Source: a virus. Taken from it: DNA of 57,818 nt. The stretch lies in the IMG/VR virus record IMGVR_UViG_3300032893_000051, positions 1 through 57,818 of that record; one strand, given 5' to 3'. Below are positions 1 through 9,297 of the stretch, piece after piece (within the stretch, counting starts at the first letter, position 1; every line of letters starts with the position of its first letter). Below the pieces are notes generated by a model. The model was not told where the DNA came from and did no database searches. It was given only the letters and a program-made list of their open reading frames with translations. The translations under genes were made by a program, and so were the position numbers.

Positions 1-127
1 CGATCCGCTTAGATCCGTGAAGGTCGCGAAAAAACGATTGTTCACGGTGTTGTCGTTCAGCTTAACGACCGTGTACATGGAAACCGGCTGCGTAGAGGTA
101 AAGAAATGCGTCGGATTACCAGCAGTG
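1..127. repeat. Terminal direct repeat, left copy (assembly overlap)
   Basis: Bases 1-127 are identical to 57692-57818. One coding frame runs through the joined ends without interruption, so the repeat marks circular closure of the contig. The length 127 is a common assembler k-mer, which argues for an assembly artefact rather than a packaging repeat. Confidence 0.95.
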
Positions 128-459
128 GTGAAATAAAATCCGGACACCGGCGACTTGAATCTGACTATTCCCTTGCCACCTAGTTGGTTCGAGAAATACG
201 ACGGATATAGCGAAGAATTTGACTGTGCTCCATTATTACCGCCCGGGGACTTGTCGTTCCAGAACGAGAAGGTAGACCCGCTCGACGGGTTGCCCATGGT
301 CGTTGGATCGTTTCCGTCCTCGTACAGGGATCCGGTTGATATCCCATTGCAGCTGGTGATTACCAGACTTGAAGGCGGTGGTGGTGTCTCTAGCACCAGG
401 CCGGCGAGCGCCAGAGCGCTGGCAATCGAGAACAAATAAACTAGGTACGCGTATCTCAT
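1..459 (-). CDS. Secreted LamG-like fibre/adhesin protein, N-terminal part
   Basis: This is the first 153 codons of a 273-residue protein whose remainder lies at 57329-57691; on the circle the gene is intact. It starts with a Sec signal peptide (MRYAYLVYLFSIASALALAG), followed by a beta-rich region whose pattern (phrases like FSFWNDKSPGG and RFATFTDLSGS-like strands) resembles a concanavalin/LamG sandwich that would bind glycans. The ATG at 459 overlaps the stop of the preceding gene as ATGA. It lies in the distal fibre group of the late operon. A signal peptide on a phage fibre-like protein is unusual. The LamG assignment comes from pattern only. Confidence 0.75.
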   Translation of the reverse strand, partial: MRYAYLVYLFSIASALALAGLVLETPPPPSSLVITSCNGISTGSLYEDGNDPTTMGNPSSGSTFSFWNDKSPGGNNGAQSNSSLYPSYFSNQLGGKGIVRFKSPVSGFYFTTAGNPTHFFTSTQPVSMYTVVKLNDNTVNNRFFATFTDLSGS

Positions 460-2144
460 TCAGAGAACCCCTGCGATGCATAGCAATGAAAATTTGAAGA
501 TGTTGATTGCTGAACGAGCACGTGGATGTCGTCGTACAGCCCGGCGGCGGATAGCGTTGGTGCGCCGACCGAGCCCCAGTCGCACTTCGGTATCGACAGC
601 GTAGCGGAGCTGGCCACCTTCACCTTCACCACATATGCTCCTCCCGCCACCGCCCCGGAAAGTGTGAGCGTGCAAGCATCGGAGGCGGTCAGGTCGACCT
701 CGGCCGTGGCGGAGTTCAGGGAGTTAAAGTTCACCGTGCCTGACGTCGTGCAGGTCACTGCACTTCCAGGCCACGCAGGGGCCATGTTGTAAACGTTGGT
801 CCCGTCGTTGTAGTCCACCGGAGCAAAATAGAGTCCGGTAACCGGAATTGAAGAGGTGCCCCACTGAGCGGTGAATGCCGTGGAGCTGGTCGGGAACATG
901 TTGAACATGATCTCGGGGGTGGCCGAGCTCATCGGAGTCAGAGCGAACCAAATTCCAGTGGGAAGATTCCCAGAGCTCCAGTTCCCAGCTGCGTACCAGT
1001 CTAGGAACGCAGTGGATCCCGGATGCAAAATGCTGGTTCCGTCGTATCCCGATGCGGCTATTATTCCCAGATTGTCGAACTGCTGCGGATAGGCTGGACT
1101 AGCGAAGCTTCCCCTTGAGGCAGACAAGGCGATGTACGCGCCTCCGAACTGACCGTTTTGCTCGTTCGCGGCTTCGATGTTAAGTCCCACTACCGCAGTC
1201 GGACTGGAAGTGTCCGCTGCAATGTATAGGTTAGAGACCGGCACTCCGAAAATGCCTTTCTGCACCGCTAGCCCTGCGGCGATCTGATCCCCAAGGTTGA
1301 TTGTGGAGTTGACGTAGACGTTACCCGGTCCCTGAATGGAGGTGCCCGAGTTCGACGAGCCGATGTCCCCGGAGCTGTTCGTAGACCAAAGCAGATTCGC
1401 TCCGGACGCGCTCGAGAGAGTCACGGCTCCGGTAAAGGAAGGATTCGCCGTGGGGGCCTTGTTGTTGAAGGTCGTCCAATCGGCCGAACTCAAAAGACCC
1501 GGCTGTGATCCTGACGCCGTCTGAACGTTGACCGTGGTTCCGGATCCGACGACAGCCCCTGTTCCCCCTCCGATACTCACACCGGTAGTGGAGGTACTTA
1601 GGTTACCTAACGTTAGTGCGCTCTGCTTCGAGTTGAAAGTATTCCAGTCCGCCGAGGATAAATATCCGGCCTGAGATGCGCCGGCCTGCTTCACCTGAAT
1701 CGAGGTTCCTGATCCGATTACGGCGCCGGTCCCACCGGAAATAGTCAGAACTGAGCTGGTCGCCTCGGTTAGGTTTCCGGTAGTGATCGCCCCCTGTTTG
1801 TTATTGAACGTAGTCCAGTCCGCAGCGCTGAGAAGTCCTGGCTGAGATCCGGAGGCGGTTTGGATGTTTACCGCAGTTCCCGATCCTATTACCGCACCGG
1901 TGCCTCCGGTGACCGACACACCGGTTGTCCCGGAAGTGAGGTTCCCGAGCGTTAGAGCGGGCTCTTTATTATTGAAGGTGTTCCAATCCGTGGCGGACAG
2001 ATACCCGTTACTGGCGGTGGTCGCCAGGCCAATGGACATCACCCCATTCGACAGGTTTAGAGGGCTCTGGGCCGTGATCCTCTGGGTGTTCTGTGCGGCT
2101 ATGGCCAGCGCTGGAATCAGAATAGAAAGAAGAAATATCCTCAT
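456..2144 (-). CDS. Secreted tail-fibre-like repeat protein
   Basis: A 562-residue protein with an N-terminal signal peptide (MRIFLLSILIPALAIAA). Residues about 25-230 hold four repeats of roughly 47 residues, each ending in a variant of LSxxDWxxFNxK and containing GGTGAVIGSGT-type glycine turns; this repeat type is typical of trimeric phage fibre shafts and bacterial surface fibres. The C-terminal half is a non-repeated beta-rich region, probably the receptor-binding end. The start has an AGGAG site eight bases upstream. It lies between two other signal-peptide fibre proteins. Export rather than direct virion assembly is inferred from the leader. Confidence 0.75.
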   Translation of the reverse strand: MRIFLLSILIPALAIAAQNTQRITAQSPLNLSNGVMSIGLATTASNGYLSATDWNTFNNKEPALTLGNLTSGTTGVSVTGGTGAVIGSGTAVNIQTASGSQPGLLSAADWTTFNNKQGAITTGNLTEATSSVLTISGGTGAVIGSGTSIQVKQAGASQAGYLSSADWNTFNSKQSALTLGNLSTSTTGVSIGGGTGAVVGSGTTVNVQTASGSQPGLLSSADWTTFNNKAPTANPSFTGAVTLSSASGANLLWSTNSSGDIGSSNSGTSIQGPGNVYVNSTINLGDQIAAGLAVQKGIFGVPVSNLYIAADTSSPTAVVGLNIEAANEQNGQFGGAYIALSASRGSFASPAYPQQFDNLGIIAASGYDGTSILHPGSTAFLDWYAAGNWSSGNLPTGIWFALTPMSSATPEIMFNMFPTSSTAFTAQWGTSSIPVTGLYFAPVDYNDGTNVYNMAPAWPGSAVTCTTSGTVNFNSLNSATAEVDLTASDACTLTLSGAVAGGAYVVKVKVASSATLSIPKCDWGSVGAPTLSAAGLYDDIHVLVQQSTSSNFHCYASQGFSE

Positions 2145-2152
2145 TTTATCTC

Positions 2153-3166
2153 CTAGTGACTAGAGCTCCTCTGTCCTTTGCATTCGAAGGTAAAAGCAAT
2201 ATCGGCCTGTCCAGGAACAGAGGTGTTCCACATATCAAATTCAACTGAGGCCGTCGGGGTTCCGGTTACGAATACCGAGCAAATAGTTGAAAGGTTGTCC
2301 ACGGCGTTGCACGTGCACTGAGCCTGATCCTGGTAGCTCGTATTGAAGGTGATGACAAACTGCCCGGTCGACACACGCGTGCAGCCGTATCCCTCTCCCT
2401 GAAGTCCCGTGTCCGGAGACGTGTAGCACGTAGTTCCGCTCGAGGCTGCGTGGTTAACGCCACCTCTGATTATCTGCAATCCGCTGGTGGAGGGAGTCGC
2501 CGAAACCACCGCCGGAAAGCAGGAGTTGCTGGAGGGCAGGCACACCTCCAGGGTGTTGTTTGAGAAGTCCTGCAAATCCGTACCCGTGTTGTTGTATCCG
2601 ATCTTTAACGGAGTATTCAGGACTAGGTCTACGATTGAATCGTCGGTGTTCTTGAAAAGCGCCGGCCTAAGCGCAGAAGAGTCATCTCCGATGACTATTG
2701 CTCCGTGGGAATAAGAGCTATCGTTGCAGATCAGAGCGGCTCGGCCATTGTTGTTTACGGTGCCTAGCTCTATGCAGTTGCTCGGAGACTGTATGTAGGC
2801 ATCTCCAGAGGAGGTGCCCCACGTCGGAAAAGTCGCGCCAACCGATCCTAGTATCACTCCGGAGGCTCCGCTTATGACTATGTCGCCGGAGTCCGCGCCG
2901 GGGTGTTGGTTCACCAGAATGGAGTTAGCCGCGCAGGTAATGTTCGTGGTGCTGTTTCCCACCAGCACGCAGTTGGTAGTGAAGCTGGCTTGGCCAGTTC
3001 CACCGTTGGCGACGTTCAGCACTCCAGTCACCGCAGCTGACTGGGACACATCTATGGCGCCCCATCCCGGAAGGGATCCGGAGCTGGGCATCCGGTAGAC
3101 ATTGTACGCAACCCTGCCAAAAGCGATCGAAGGAAGAAGTATAAGAAGTAGGAATAAATTTTTCAT
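2153..3166 (-). CDS. Secreted fibre-like protein
   Basis: A 337-residue protein beginning with a clear signal peptide (MKNLFLLLILLPSIAFG). Residues about 50-85 carry NVANGGTGQASFTTN, a phrase common in phage tail-fibre proteins (GGTGxxS/T element). The rest is Ser/Thr/Gly-rich and beta-predicted, with paired cysteines near the end (CTCNAVDNLSTIC). The ATG overlaps the stop of the upstream adaptor-like gene as ATGA, so both are translated together. Its role as a host-recognition fibre is inferred from position and repeat style. Confidence 0.7.
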   Translation of the reverse strand: MKNLFLLLILLPSIAFGRVAYNVYRMPSSGSLPGWGAIDVSQSAAVTGVLNVANGGTGQASFTTNCVLVGNSTTNITCAANSILVNQHPGADSGDIVISGASGVILGSVGATFPTWGTSSGDAYIQSPSNCIELGTVNNNGRAALICNDSSYSHGAIVIGDDSSALRPALFKNTDDSIVDLVLNTPLKIGYNNTGTDLQDFSNNTLEVCLPSSNSCFPAVVSATPSTSGLQIIRGGVNHAASSGTTCYTSPDTGLQGEGYGCTRVSTGQFVITFNTSYQDQAQCTCNAVDNLSTICSVFVTGTPTASVEFDMWNTSVPGQADIAFTFECKGQRSSSH

Positions 3167-3651
3167 GTGCTCACTTGCCAGTATACACCGGCTCCGTTTG
3201 AGTGAAGTCGAATCGTTTCTCCGTTGGCTCCCAAAGTAATAGAACTGCCGGCAGACTGGTTTTCTATCTTGTCGGATCCAGTAGTCAGGGCGATCGTGAC
3301 GGCGTTCGCGTTCGTGTAGTTGATGTTTTTTATGATGAAGTCCACATCCAGGTTGGAAGCTGAGTCCGGAAGTGTCACGGTCAGCGGCGCTCCAGATGGA
3401 TTCGCGAAGATGATCGGTACTCCGACCTGGGCCGTGTAGTTTCCCGTTACGGTGACCGAGGTCGGGTTTTGGTTAGACGCGAAGTCCAGCCACTGAATCC
3501 AACGATCCACAAGGTTGAAAAGGTAGTTCTCGTACTGCGAAGGGGGCATCTGCCCGACTTGCCATCCCGAGGTCGACTGGCCACCAGAGGGTTGTATGCA
3601 ATTCGACTGAGAGGGGTTCCAGTTAAGATAGTTTGATGGTTTTGAAGGCAT
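3163..3651 (-). CDS. Baseplate-proximal fibre adaptor-like protein
   Basis: A 162-residue protein without signal peptide, directly after the DUF2612 baseplate protein. The N-terminal 60 residues (MPSKPSNYLNWNPSQ, then QMPPSQYENYLFNLVDRWIQWLD) look like the stem that many small myoviruses use to fix a fibre to the baseplate; the C-terminal 100 residues are a beta-rich domain of the TVTLPDSASN type seen in fibre proteins. It is the only cytoplasmic-looking protein of the distal fibre set, so it may be the true virion attachment. Function is inferred from context. Confidence 0.55.
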   Translation of the reverse strand: MPSKPSNYLNWNPSQSNCIQPSGGQSTSGWQVGQMPPSQYENYLFNLVDRWIQWLDFASNQNPTSVTVTGNYTAQVGVPIIFANPSGAPLTVTLPDSASNLDVDFIIKNINYTNANAVTIALTTGSDKIENQSAGSSITLGANGETIRLHSNGAGVYWQVST

Positions 3652-3660
3652 CCCTCTCTC

Positions 3661-4290
3661 CTACGCTGCTGCGTTATTAAATACTATACCAGCGAACACT
3701 CCACCCACGAACGACGGATTCGTCGCGTCAGAGAACCCGCCGCCGGTCCCATTTGGTAAATTCCCGTTTAGGTCCGACATCCTGAAAGCATTCGACGGAT
3801 CTCCCACCGCCACGAATCCCAATCCAATTCCCCCGCCCATGGATCCCTGAATCAGCGCCGAGGCCTGCTGGTACAGGCTTGGATCTAGCGTCGCTCCTCC
3901 TACCTCGAAGTCCATTTCCGCAGGGAACATCTCGAAGGCCAATAGAAGGGTGGGATTGAACAAATTCTGAACCAGGGTGACGAGCTCCTGGATCGTAGTC
4001 TGGGAAAAGTTCTCTGAAATCTGTGCTCTCAGAAAAACATAGTACTCCGCGTCCGAGAGGCCGTCGCGCGCGCGGCCGACGATTTGTCCGATGTTGTCCA
4101 GCTGCTGGCCGGAGGCGCCGTTGTTAAAAAGCTGGGTCAGCGCCACCATGTTGTAGGCGGCGTTCTCCAGGTCCTGAATCTGATCGACTAGGGCAGCCAG
4201 AAGTCCGTTGAAAAGAGGCAGGCCCTGGTACTGCTCCATGAGCTGGGCCTCGGCTTGCTCGACGTGATTTGGAATATAGGTGACGAGCAT
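3661..4290 (-). CDS. DUF2612-type baseplate protein (P2 gpI-like position)
   Basis: A 209-residue protein. Residues 1-90 (EQYQGLPLFNGLLAALVDQI, then QLDNIGQIVGRARDGLSDAEY) match the DUF2612 pattern of tail proteins that follow the J-like wedge in Mu/Pam3-type phages and link wedge to fibre. The C-terminal third is glycine-rich. Its first base is shared with the last base of the wedge gene, so the two are translationally coupled. Confidence 0.75.
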   Translation of the reverse strand: MLVTYIPNHVEQAEAQLMEQYQGLPLFNGLLAALVDQIQDLENAAYNMVALTQLFNNGASGQQLDNIGQIVGRARDGLSDAEYYVFLRAQISENFSQTTIQELVTLVQNLFNPTLLLAFEMFPAEMDFEVGGATLDPSLYQQASALIQGSMGGGIGLGFVAVGDPSNAFRMSDLNGNLPNGTGGGFSDATNPSFVGGVFAGIVFNNAAA

Positions 4291-7046
4291 TACACGTAAC
4301 TAATCTGGACGTTGAACGACTCGAACTGTGCCTGCTGCTCGGGGAGCAGAGGAACGTTCGTCGCGTATCCGGTCCAGAACTGTCCTCCTGTGGTGTTTTC
4401 CGTCGCTTCCTGGGACATTGTGATCGATCCGCCTCCGGCCGACACGACAACTGTGTTCGGTGGGATGCCCTGACCGACGATGAACATTCCGGGTACGACG
4501 CCCGCAGTGGAGACCACGCTCGACATCGTCGTGCTTCCCTCGGTCAGGTCTCCGTTGCTGGTGAAAAGAGCCGCCTCCGAGAAAATCATCGAATAGGCCA
4601 AAATTCCGGGAACTGAGTTAAAAGCTCCGATCAGTCCGTTCGTTCCAAGGGCGACCACGGTGCCGCCGATGGGCGTGGCGTTTCCTATTTCTACTATGTC
4701 GTTTTGTATGGTCTGCACACTACCCGGATTAAACATAGGATTTGGGTTCTGAATCCCATTCTTTATTAGGTCGGTGACCATGACCACTATCACGAAGAAA
4801 GCAACCGAGGTCGGTCGGCTGAACGAAATAATGTACTCGTTTCCGGCAGAGTCGGTGACGACTATCGCGTAGACGAAGGTGAAGGAGAATGTCCCTGAGC
4901 TGGTAGCCGCCTGGCTAAGAGTGACGCTGGATGCCGCCACGGATTTTACGGTGGTGCCAGGGGGAATGCCAGTTCCCGAAACCGACATCCCCACGAAGAT
5001 CCCCGCCGTGCTCGAAATCGACGTAATCGACTGGCCGCTGGAGACGATCGTCCCTGTTTGAATAACGCTGTTGCCGTAGGTCTGGATCCCACCCGGCTTC
5101 GAGTTGTAGATCGCCTGGGCAATCGCCGTCGGATCTCCACCCTCGACGACAATCTCCACAGAGTGCGGAGGGCGACCGTACGCGGGCGTGATCGTAATCG
5201 GGTTGGGGACGGAGTCCTCAAGCGAGTTCGAGGAGACTTGGATCAGCGCCTGGCTCTGGCCTCCGGTGCTTCCGTTGAAATCGATGTTAAATCCATTCGC
5301 GAAAGATCCGGTAACCAGTACGGTATACCCGGAAATCGCGTTGATCGCGGCCTGCACGGTGGCTGCGGTGGCCGTGTAGGGAATGGATCCGGTGGTGAAC
5401 GTGAATCCGTTAGATCCGAACTGTAAAGAGAAGGATCCTGACGCCGGCACCGCAGAAAAGTCCACAGTCTGCATAGCGGCGTTTGTCAGGTTCTGGAATC
5501 CAATTGCGGCGGTGACTCCCGGAACTTCCTCGACCTTGTCCACTATGGACTGGAGAGGGCCGTTGGCGTTTGCCTGAAGTAAATTGCTCCTTCGGACCAT
5601 GGCCTGGGTGTCGGTCTCTATGTTCGTACCTGGGATCACATCCAGAGAGTTGTTCACCGCAGTCCATCCCGAAACGGGCGTGTCGATCACGTTCAGGGTG
5701 TTCGCCGGAGCTATAATGGGCCCGGTCTGAGTGCAGGTTGCCGATCCCACGGCCTCCGCGGGAGCGCCAACCACCACATTCTGGGCAAGCACGTTGGTGA
5801 CGAGGCTTCCGTTCTGAAGCGTGTTCGCCACCAGCACCGGAAGGTTCTGCGGCTGATTTCCTGAAGAGGGGTTTTGACCGAATGGAGAGTTCGCTCCGTA
5901 CGAGATCTGAAACCTCAGCGTGAAGGCCACCGCCACAACGTCGGTATAAGGATACACGGAAAAGGTGATAGGCAAGCTGGGAGTCGTCGCCGTGGCGTTC
6001 GCGGACATCGTGACCGTGGTTCCTGAGATCGACAGAACGTAGGTGCCGGCCGGAATTCCCGTTCCCGTGATGTACTGGTTCGGGGCTATCCCGATAATGT
6101 CCTGGATGTTCGTCAGCAGCGGGGATCCGTTGGTGATGTTCCCGGTAGTGCCCCCACCAGCGAAGCTCGAGTCCGCGAGGTTGTTTAAAACGGCCTGTAA
6201 AGAGTTCGTGATGGTGATGACCGCGAGCGTGGTGTTGTTGGCAACTGTCACGATCGGGATGCAAGTGACCCCGACCCACTGGACCACGTAGTACCCGGCG
6301 GATCCGGTGACAACCACGCTGCCATATCCACTCAGGGCACGGATGGCCGACTGGATGGCACCTGCCGTGGGGTAAACCCCCGCGGTCGATATGTTCGCCG
6401 TCTGCAGCGGGATTCCTATCTGCGTGAGGACGAGTGCAAAGTGCGACCCTCCAGTTGGGGTCGTGCTGAACTGAATCTGGGTGTACTGAGAGAAGGTGTT
6501 GTAGGGGAGAGAAGGGATGTTCAGAACGGTCCCGAAACTATCCTCGATCGTGAAGGTGGCAGCACCCTGGTTTGCCTCGTTGCTGAACAGAAATTCCTGT
6601 ACGGCGCTCAGAGCGGCGGCGATCGTCACCTGGGAGTCCAGGGAAAACTGAGACGAGGGACTTCCCTGAACGGAAATCAATTTACCCGCGGGGATGACGG
6701 TTCCGGCAGTCCCAAGAAGAACGAGTCCCGGAACTCCGTTCGTCGTCGGAGCTGTAACCGACGCAGTGGCTGCGAGCCGGCGTAGGTTGTTTAAAGCGAG
6801 GATATTGTCTACGGAGGTGCCCTCTGCGCCGGAGGGAATTCCGGAGTCGTACACCCCCTCCAAAAGCTGCCAGATCAGGGCTTCCCGCGCGGAGAAGACC
6901 CCCGTCAGCTGTCCGAACACGGACTCGGGAAGCAGGTTGATGTTCACCCCGAAGACGTCCTGCAGCGCCGCGTTTATTTCCGTGATGATCTGGCTCTGCT
7001 GCTTCACCACGAAACCGGCTGGTGTTACTCCGAATTGCTGTGCCAC
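4290..7046 (-). CDS. Baseplate J-like wedge protein with inserted repeat modules
   Basis: A 918-residue protein, about twice the usual length for J-like wedge proteins. The J framework is visible at the N-terminus (about 1-125, including GLVLLGTAGTVIPAGKLISV), in the middle (about 450-525, IPGTNIETDTQAMVRRSNLL) and near the C-terminus. Three copies of a module of about 60 residues built round GTGIPxGTxV are inserted at about 302-362, 663-724 and 832-890, and a second module type (PYTATAATVQAAINAISGY) occurs at about 185-275 and 527-608. The insertions account for the extra length and probably decorate the wedge surface. Confidence 0.85.
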   Translation of the reverse strand: MAQQFGVTPAGFVVKQQSQIITEINAALQDVFGVNINLLPESVFGQLTGVFSAREALIWQLLEGVYDSGIPSGAEGTSVDNILALNNLRRLAATASVTAPTTNGVPGLVLLGTAGTVIPAGKLISVQGSPSSQFSLDSQVTIAAALSAVQEFLFSNEANQGAATFTIEDSFGTVLNIPSLPYNTFSQYTQIQFSTTPTGGSHFALVLTQIGIPLQTANISTAGVYPTAGAIQSAIRALSGYGSVVVTGSAGYYVVQWVGVTCIPIVTVANNTTLAVITITNSLQAVLNNLADSSFAGGGTTGNITNGSPLLTNIQDIIGIAPNQYITGTGIPAGTYVLSISGTTVTMSANATATTPSLPITFSVYPYTDVVAVAFTLRFQISYGANSPFGQNPSSGNQPQNLPVLVANTLQNGSLVTNVLAQNVVVGAPAEAVGSATCTQTGPIIAPANTLNVIDTPVSGWTAVNNSLDVIPGTNIETDTQAMVRRSNLLQANANGPLQSIVDKVEEVPGVTAAIGFQNLTNAAMQTVDFSAVPASGSFSLQFGSNGFTFTTGSIPYTATAATVQAAINAISGYTVLVTGSFANGFNIDFNGSTGGQSQALIQVSSNSLEDSVPNPITITPAYGRPPHSVEIVVEGGDPTAIAQAIYNSKPGGIQTYGNSVIQTGTIVSSGQSITSISSTAGIFVGMSVSGTGIPPGTTVKSVAASSVTLSQAATSSGTFSFTFVYAIVVTDSAGNEYIISFSRPTSVAFFVIVVMVTDLIKNGIQNPNPMFNPGSVQTIQNDIVEIGNATPIGGTVVALGTNGLIGAFNSVPGILAYSMIFSEAALFTSNGDLTEGSTTMSSVVSTAGVVPGMFIVGQGIPPNTVVVSAGGGSITMSQEATENTTGGQFWTGYATNVPLLPEQQAQFESFNVQISYV

Positions 7047-7430
7047 TTATCCTCCGGTGGAAATCAATCCCTGATAGTTTACCGTACCGCTTGTCGTAAG
7101 GGCCGAAAACGAAATGTTTAGCGTCCGGTTCACGAAGTCGACCCTGAAAGAATAGGAGTTCAGAAGAGTGACTCCAGGCGTCGAGAGAATCTGGCTCGCG
7201 AACAACGAGTCTATTACTGACTGATTGGGGTTCTTCACCAGGATCTGCTGAAAGTACGGAAGTCCGATCGTGTTGTCCAGAAACCACTCTCCGAGAAAAA
7301 TCCGAATCCTCTGCACGATGTGCTGCTGTATCGCGTCGAGCTGCGTCGGCGTGATTACTAGATCCCCGTTCTGCACAAGCAGATCGTTGAAAGTGGGACT
7401 AATAGGATTCAAATCGAGGGAGATGTCCAT
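7047..7430 (-). CDS. Baseplate wedge protein, gp25/W-like
   Basis: A 127-residue protein with the gp25-like core (QLDAIQQHIVQRIRIFLGEW, then GLPYFQQILVKNPN), which in T4 and P2-type tails nucleates sheath assembly on the baseplate. The order spike, gp25-like, J-like is the standard wedge order and supports the call. It ends one base before the J-like gene. Confidence 0.8.
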   Translation of the reverse strand: MDISLDLNPISPTFNDLLVQNGDLVITPTQLDAIQQHIVQRIRIFLGEWFLDNTIGLPYFQQILVKNPNQSVIDSLFASQILSTPGVTLLNSYSFRVDFVNRTLNISFSALTTSGTVNYQGLISTGG

Positions 7431-8221
7431 CAGCTTCCTTCTATGGTCTTTAGCTCAGTTTGAATTAATGTGGCCTCCACCGCAACTGCTGTCGCTTCGG
7501 CAATAATTGCAGGAAGCGCGGCGGCAAGCGTGGCGAAAGCTGCAGCCACCGTCGGATACGAGGTCAAGAAACTGATATCCGTGGAGGTGACCGTGGCCGC
7601 CGTCTCCACCAGAGTCGCAAACTCCGCCACCGTAGTTGCGAGGCTAGAGAGTTGACCCGCAGTCTGGTCCGCAAGGTTCACCAACTCCACTAGTCCGTTC
7701 GTAAATTTAAAGGTGCCCGGTTTCTGAAGGTAAATCTCCGCTTGGCCATTGTGCAGGACCATGTCGTCCGGGTTCGACGGGTTCGGCACCTGCTGGAGTG
7801 CGGTCCTGATTCCCGGAATAAATACCGGATCCGAAAGGTCGTGGTGTCGGGTGTCCTGCGGATCCAGGACGTTTGGACTTACTGGGTTCATGGTTGCTGC
7901 GAAGAACTGGTCTAGGGATTCCTCGCAGAACAAAGCGATTCCGACGTCACCAACCTGAATGGGCATCTTTATCCAGTAGTCGTTTCCAGAGGGGTATGCC
8001 ACCAGGACGTTTTGAATCTGCGGGTAGGCGACTACGGATCCGTCAACCACGCTTGTGTCCTTGATCAATGGTTGAAGATCCACTATCCCCGAGGATCGTA
8101 TTCTTGTTACCTGCGCGGGAATCCAGGTGTGCGTGTTTTGTAGGGCTATTTCTATCCCAAGCCGGATCACATCATCGAAGGGAAGCGTCTGGGCTCCGGG
8201 AGAAATAAATGGATTACTCAT
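7430..8221 (-). CDS. Tail spike/needle protein, gp138-like
   Basis: A 263-residue protein whose residues about 25-145 match the gp138 N-terminal OB-type domain (TWIPAQVTRIRSSGIVDLQP, DYWIKMPIQVGDVGIALFCE), the membrane-piercing spike of small myoviruses. The C-terminal 80 residues are Ala/Thr-rich and strongly helical, unlike the usual beta-helix tip, so the tip may be a helical bundle. It sits between hub and gp25-like genes, with short overlaps on both sides. Confidence 0.8.
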   Translation of the reverse strand: MSNPFISPGAQTLPFDDVIRLGIEIALQNTHTWIPAQVTRIRSSGIVDLQPLIKDTSVVDGSVVAYPQIQNVLVAYPSGNDYWIKMPIQVGDVGIALFCEESLDQFFAATMNPVSPNVLDPQDTRHHDLSDPVFIPGIRTALQQVPNPSNPDDMVLHNGQAEIYLQKPGTFKFTNGLVELVNLADQTAGQLSSLATTVAEFATLVETAATVTSTDISFLTSYPTVAAAFATLAAALPAIIAEATAVAVEATLIQTELKTIEGS

Positions 8222-9297
8222 GCGATGGTGCTCCCAATGGACTGGTTGCCTATGACGGGAGTCAGAGCCTCAACCTGAATTCCCTCTCCGGCTACTTGCC
8301 ATTTTTCGCCATGGGTGTCCCCCTCGAAGTGAGCTCGCCTCACGCAGAAGGTACTGCCGTTGATCATCTCTGAGAATATCTGAACATAGGACTGCGGGAT
8401 GATATAAGGATTGAGTAGGCTAACAAAATTGCAGTTGTACAACGGCCCCACCGGTGGATCGGGCGGCTGCATCGTGATCACAGATGGTACTCCGATGAGT
8501 CCTGTATACCCCAAAGTCTGACCGCTGATTGACACCCCGTTTTGGTTCGAAAGCAAAATAGCCTGCGTGTTCACCGGCTGACTAATGGGGTTTATGTTCA
8601 GAACACCATTGGTAACGTTCCATTGCAGGCCAAAGGGAGTCGTGTATTTATTGAGGGAATTAAAGATTGATCCGTCGCAAACCTCTCCCTTATTAGAAGT
8701 TCTGCTTGGTACCCCTGAGATCGTTCCGATCTGAATGTCCCCGCTAGATGCTTTTACTAGAGCATTAGCGAGACTTAGAATAATGGAGAGCAGACTGGTT
8801 CCGGCCGGAAAGCTCTGGTTGAAGACCGCAAATGTGATTGGCACCTCCGCCTCACCACACTCTATTTTCGTAACGATGTCCGATTCTCTTCTCTCGAAGG
8901 TAATAGCATTCGCAATAGTACTGATATTCCCTATGAATATGGTCTGTACCAAAGGAGTCGATCCGGGAAGTCCCGTGTATCCAGCTCTAAATTTCACTTG
9001 CACCAAAGATGGAGATACTTGTGTTAGAGCCCGTCTTGATTCCTTGCTCTGATTGTAAATCTCGAACTTCGCCTTGTTCGCAGTCCCCGACGATACCTTG
9101 TCGATATCGAATACGATCCTGGCCCCCGACGGAGGCACGTCCGCCACCGGACCAGTGGTCTGCATGTTGTTTTTATTGACGACTCCGAGTGCCTGATCGG
9201 AGGAGGAATAGACGAGACCTTGCTGTCCAGGTACCCCAATCGTAAGGCTCCAGGACCGATTGAATAGGTATCGTCCCTGGCTGGTAGCGAGAGCCAT
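8218..9297 (-). CDS. Baseplate hub protein (gp27-like position)
   Basis: A 359-residue protein lying between the plug and spike genes. It begins with RYLFNRSWSLTIGVPGQQG and has the alternating beta pattern of hub proteins (ARIVFDIDKVSSGTANKAKF, then TPLVQTIFIGNISTIANAIT), similar to the tube-like domains that receive the spike. The identity rests mainly on gene order plus this strand pattern. It overlaps the spike gene by four bases and the plug gene by one. Confidence 0.7.
   Translation of the reverse strand: MALATSQGRYLFNRSWSLTIGVPGQQGLVYSSSDQALGVVNKNNMQTTGPVADVPPSGARIVFDIDKVSSGTANKAKFEIYNQSKESRRALTQVSPSLVQVKFRAGYTGLPGSTPLVQTIFIGNISTIANAITFERRESDIVTKIECGEAEVPITFAVFNQSFPAGTSLLSIILSLANALVKASSGDIQIGTISGVPSRTSNKGEVCDGSIFNSLNKYTTPFGLQWNVTNGVLNINPISQPVNTQAILLSNQNGVSISGQTLGYTGLIGVPSVITMQPPDPPVGPLYNCNFVSLLNPYIIPQSYVQIFSEMINGSTFCVRRAHFEGDTHGEKWQVAGEGIQVEALTPVIGNQSIGSTIA

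Noticed and set aside
1-127. 127-bp direct terminal repeat as phage packaging ends or attachment site
   Set aside because: The length equals a common assembler k-mer and a gene reads through the join; no integrase is present.
5410-6279. 289-codon minus-strand frame inside the J-like gene
   Set aside because: An out-of-frame shadow, rich in His/Arg/Gly, overlapping a clear structural gene.
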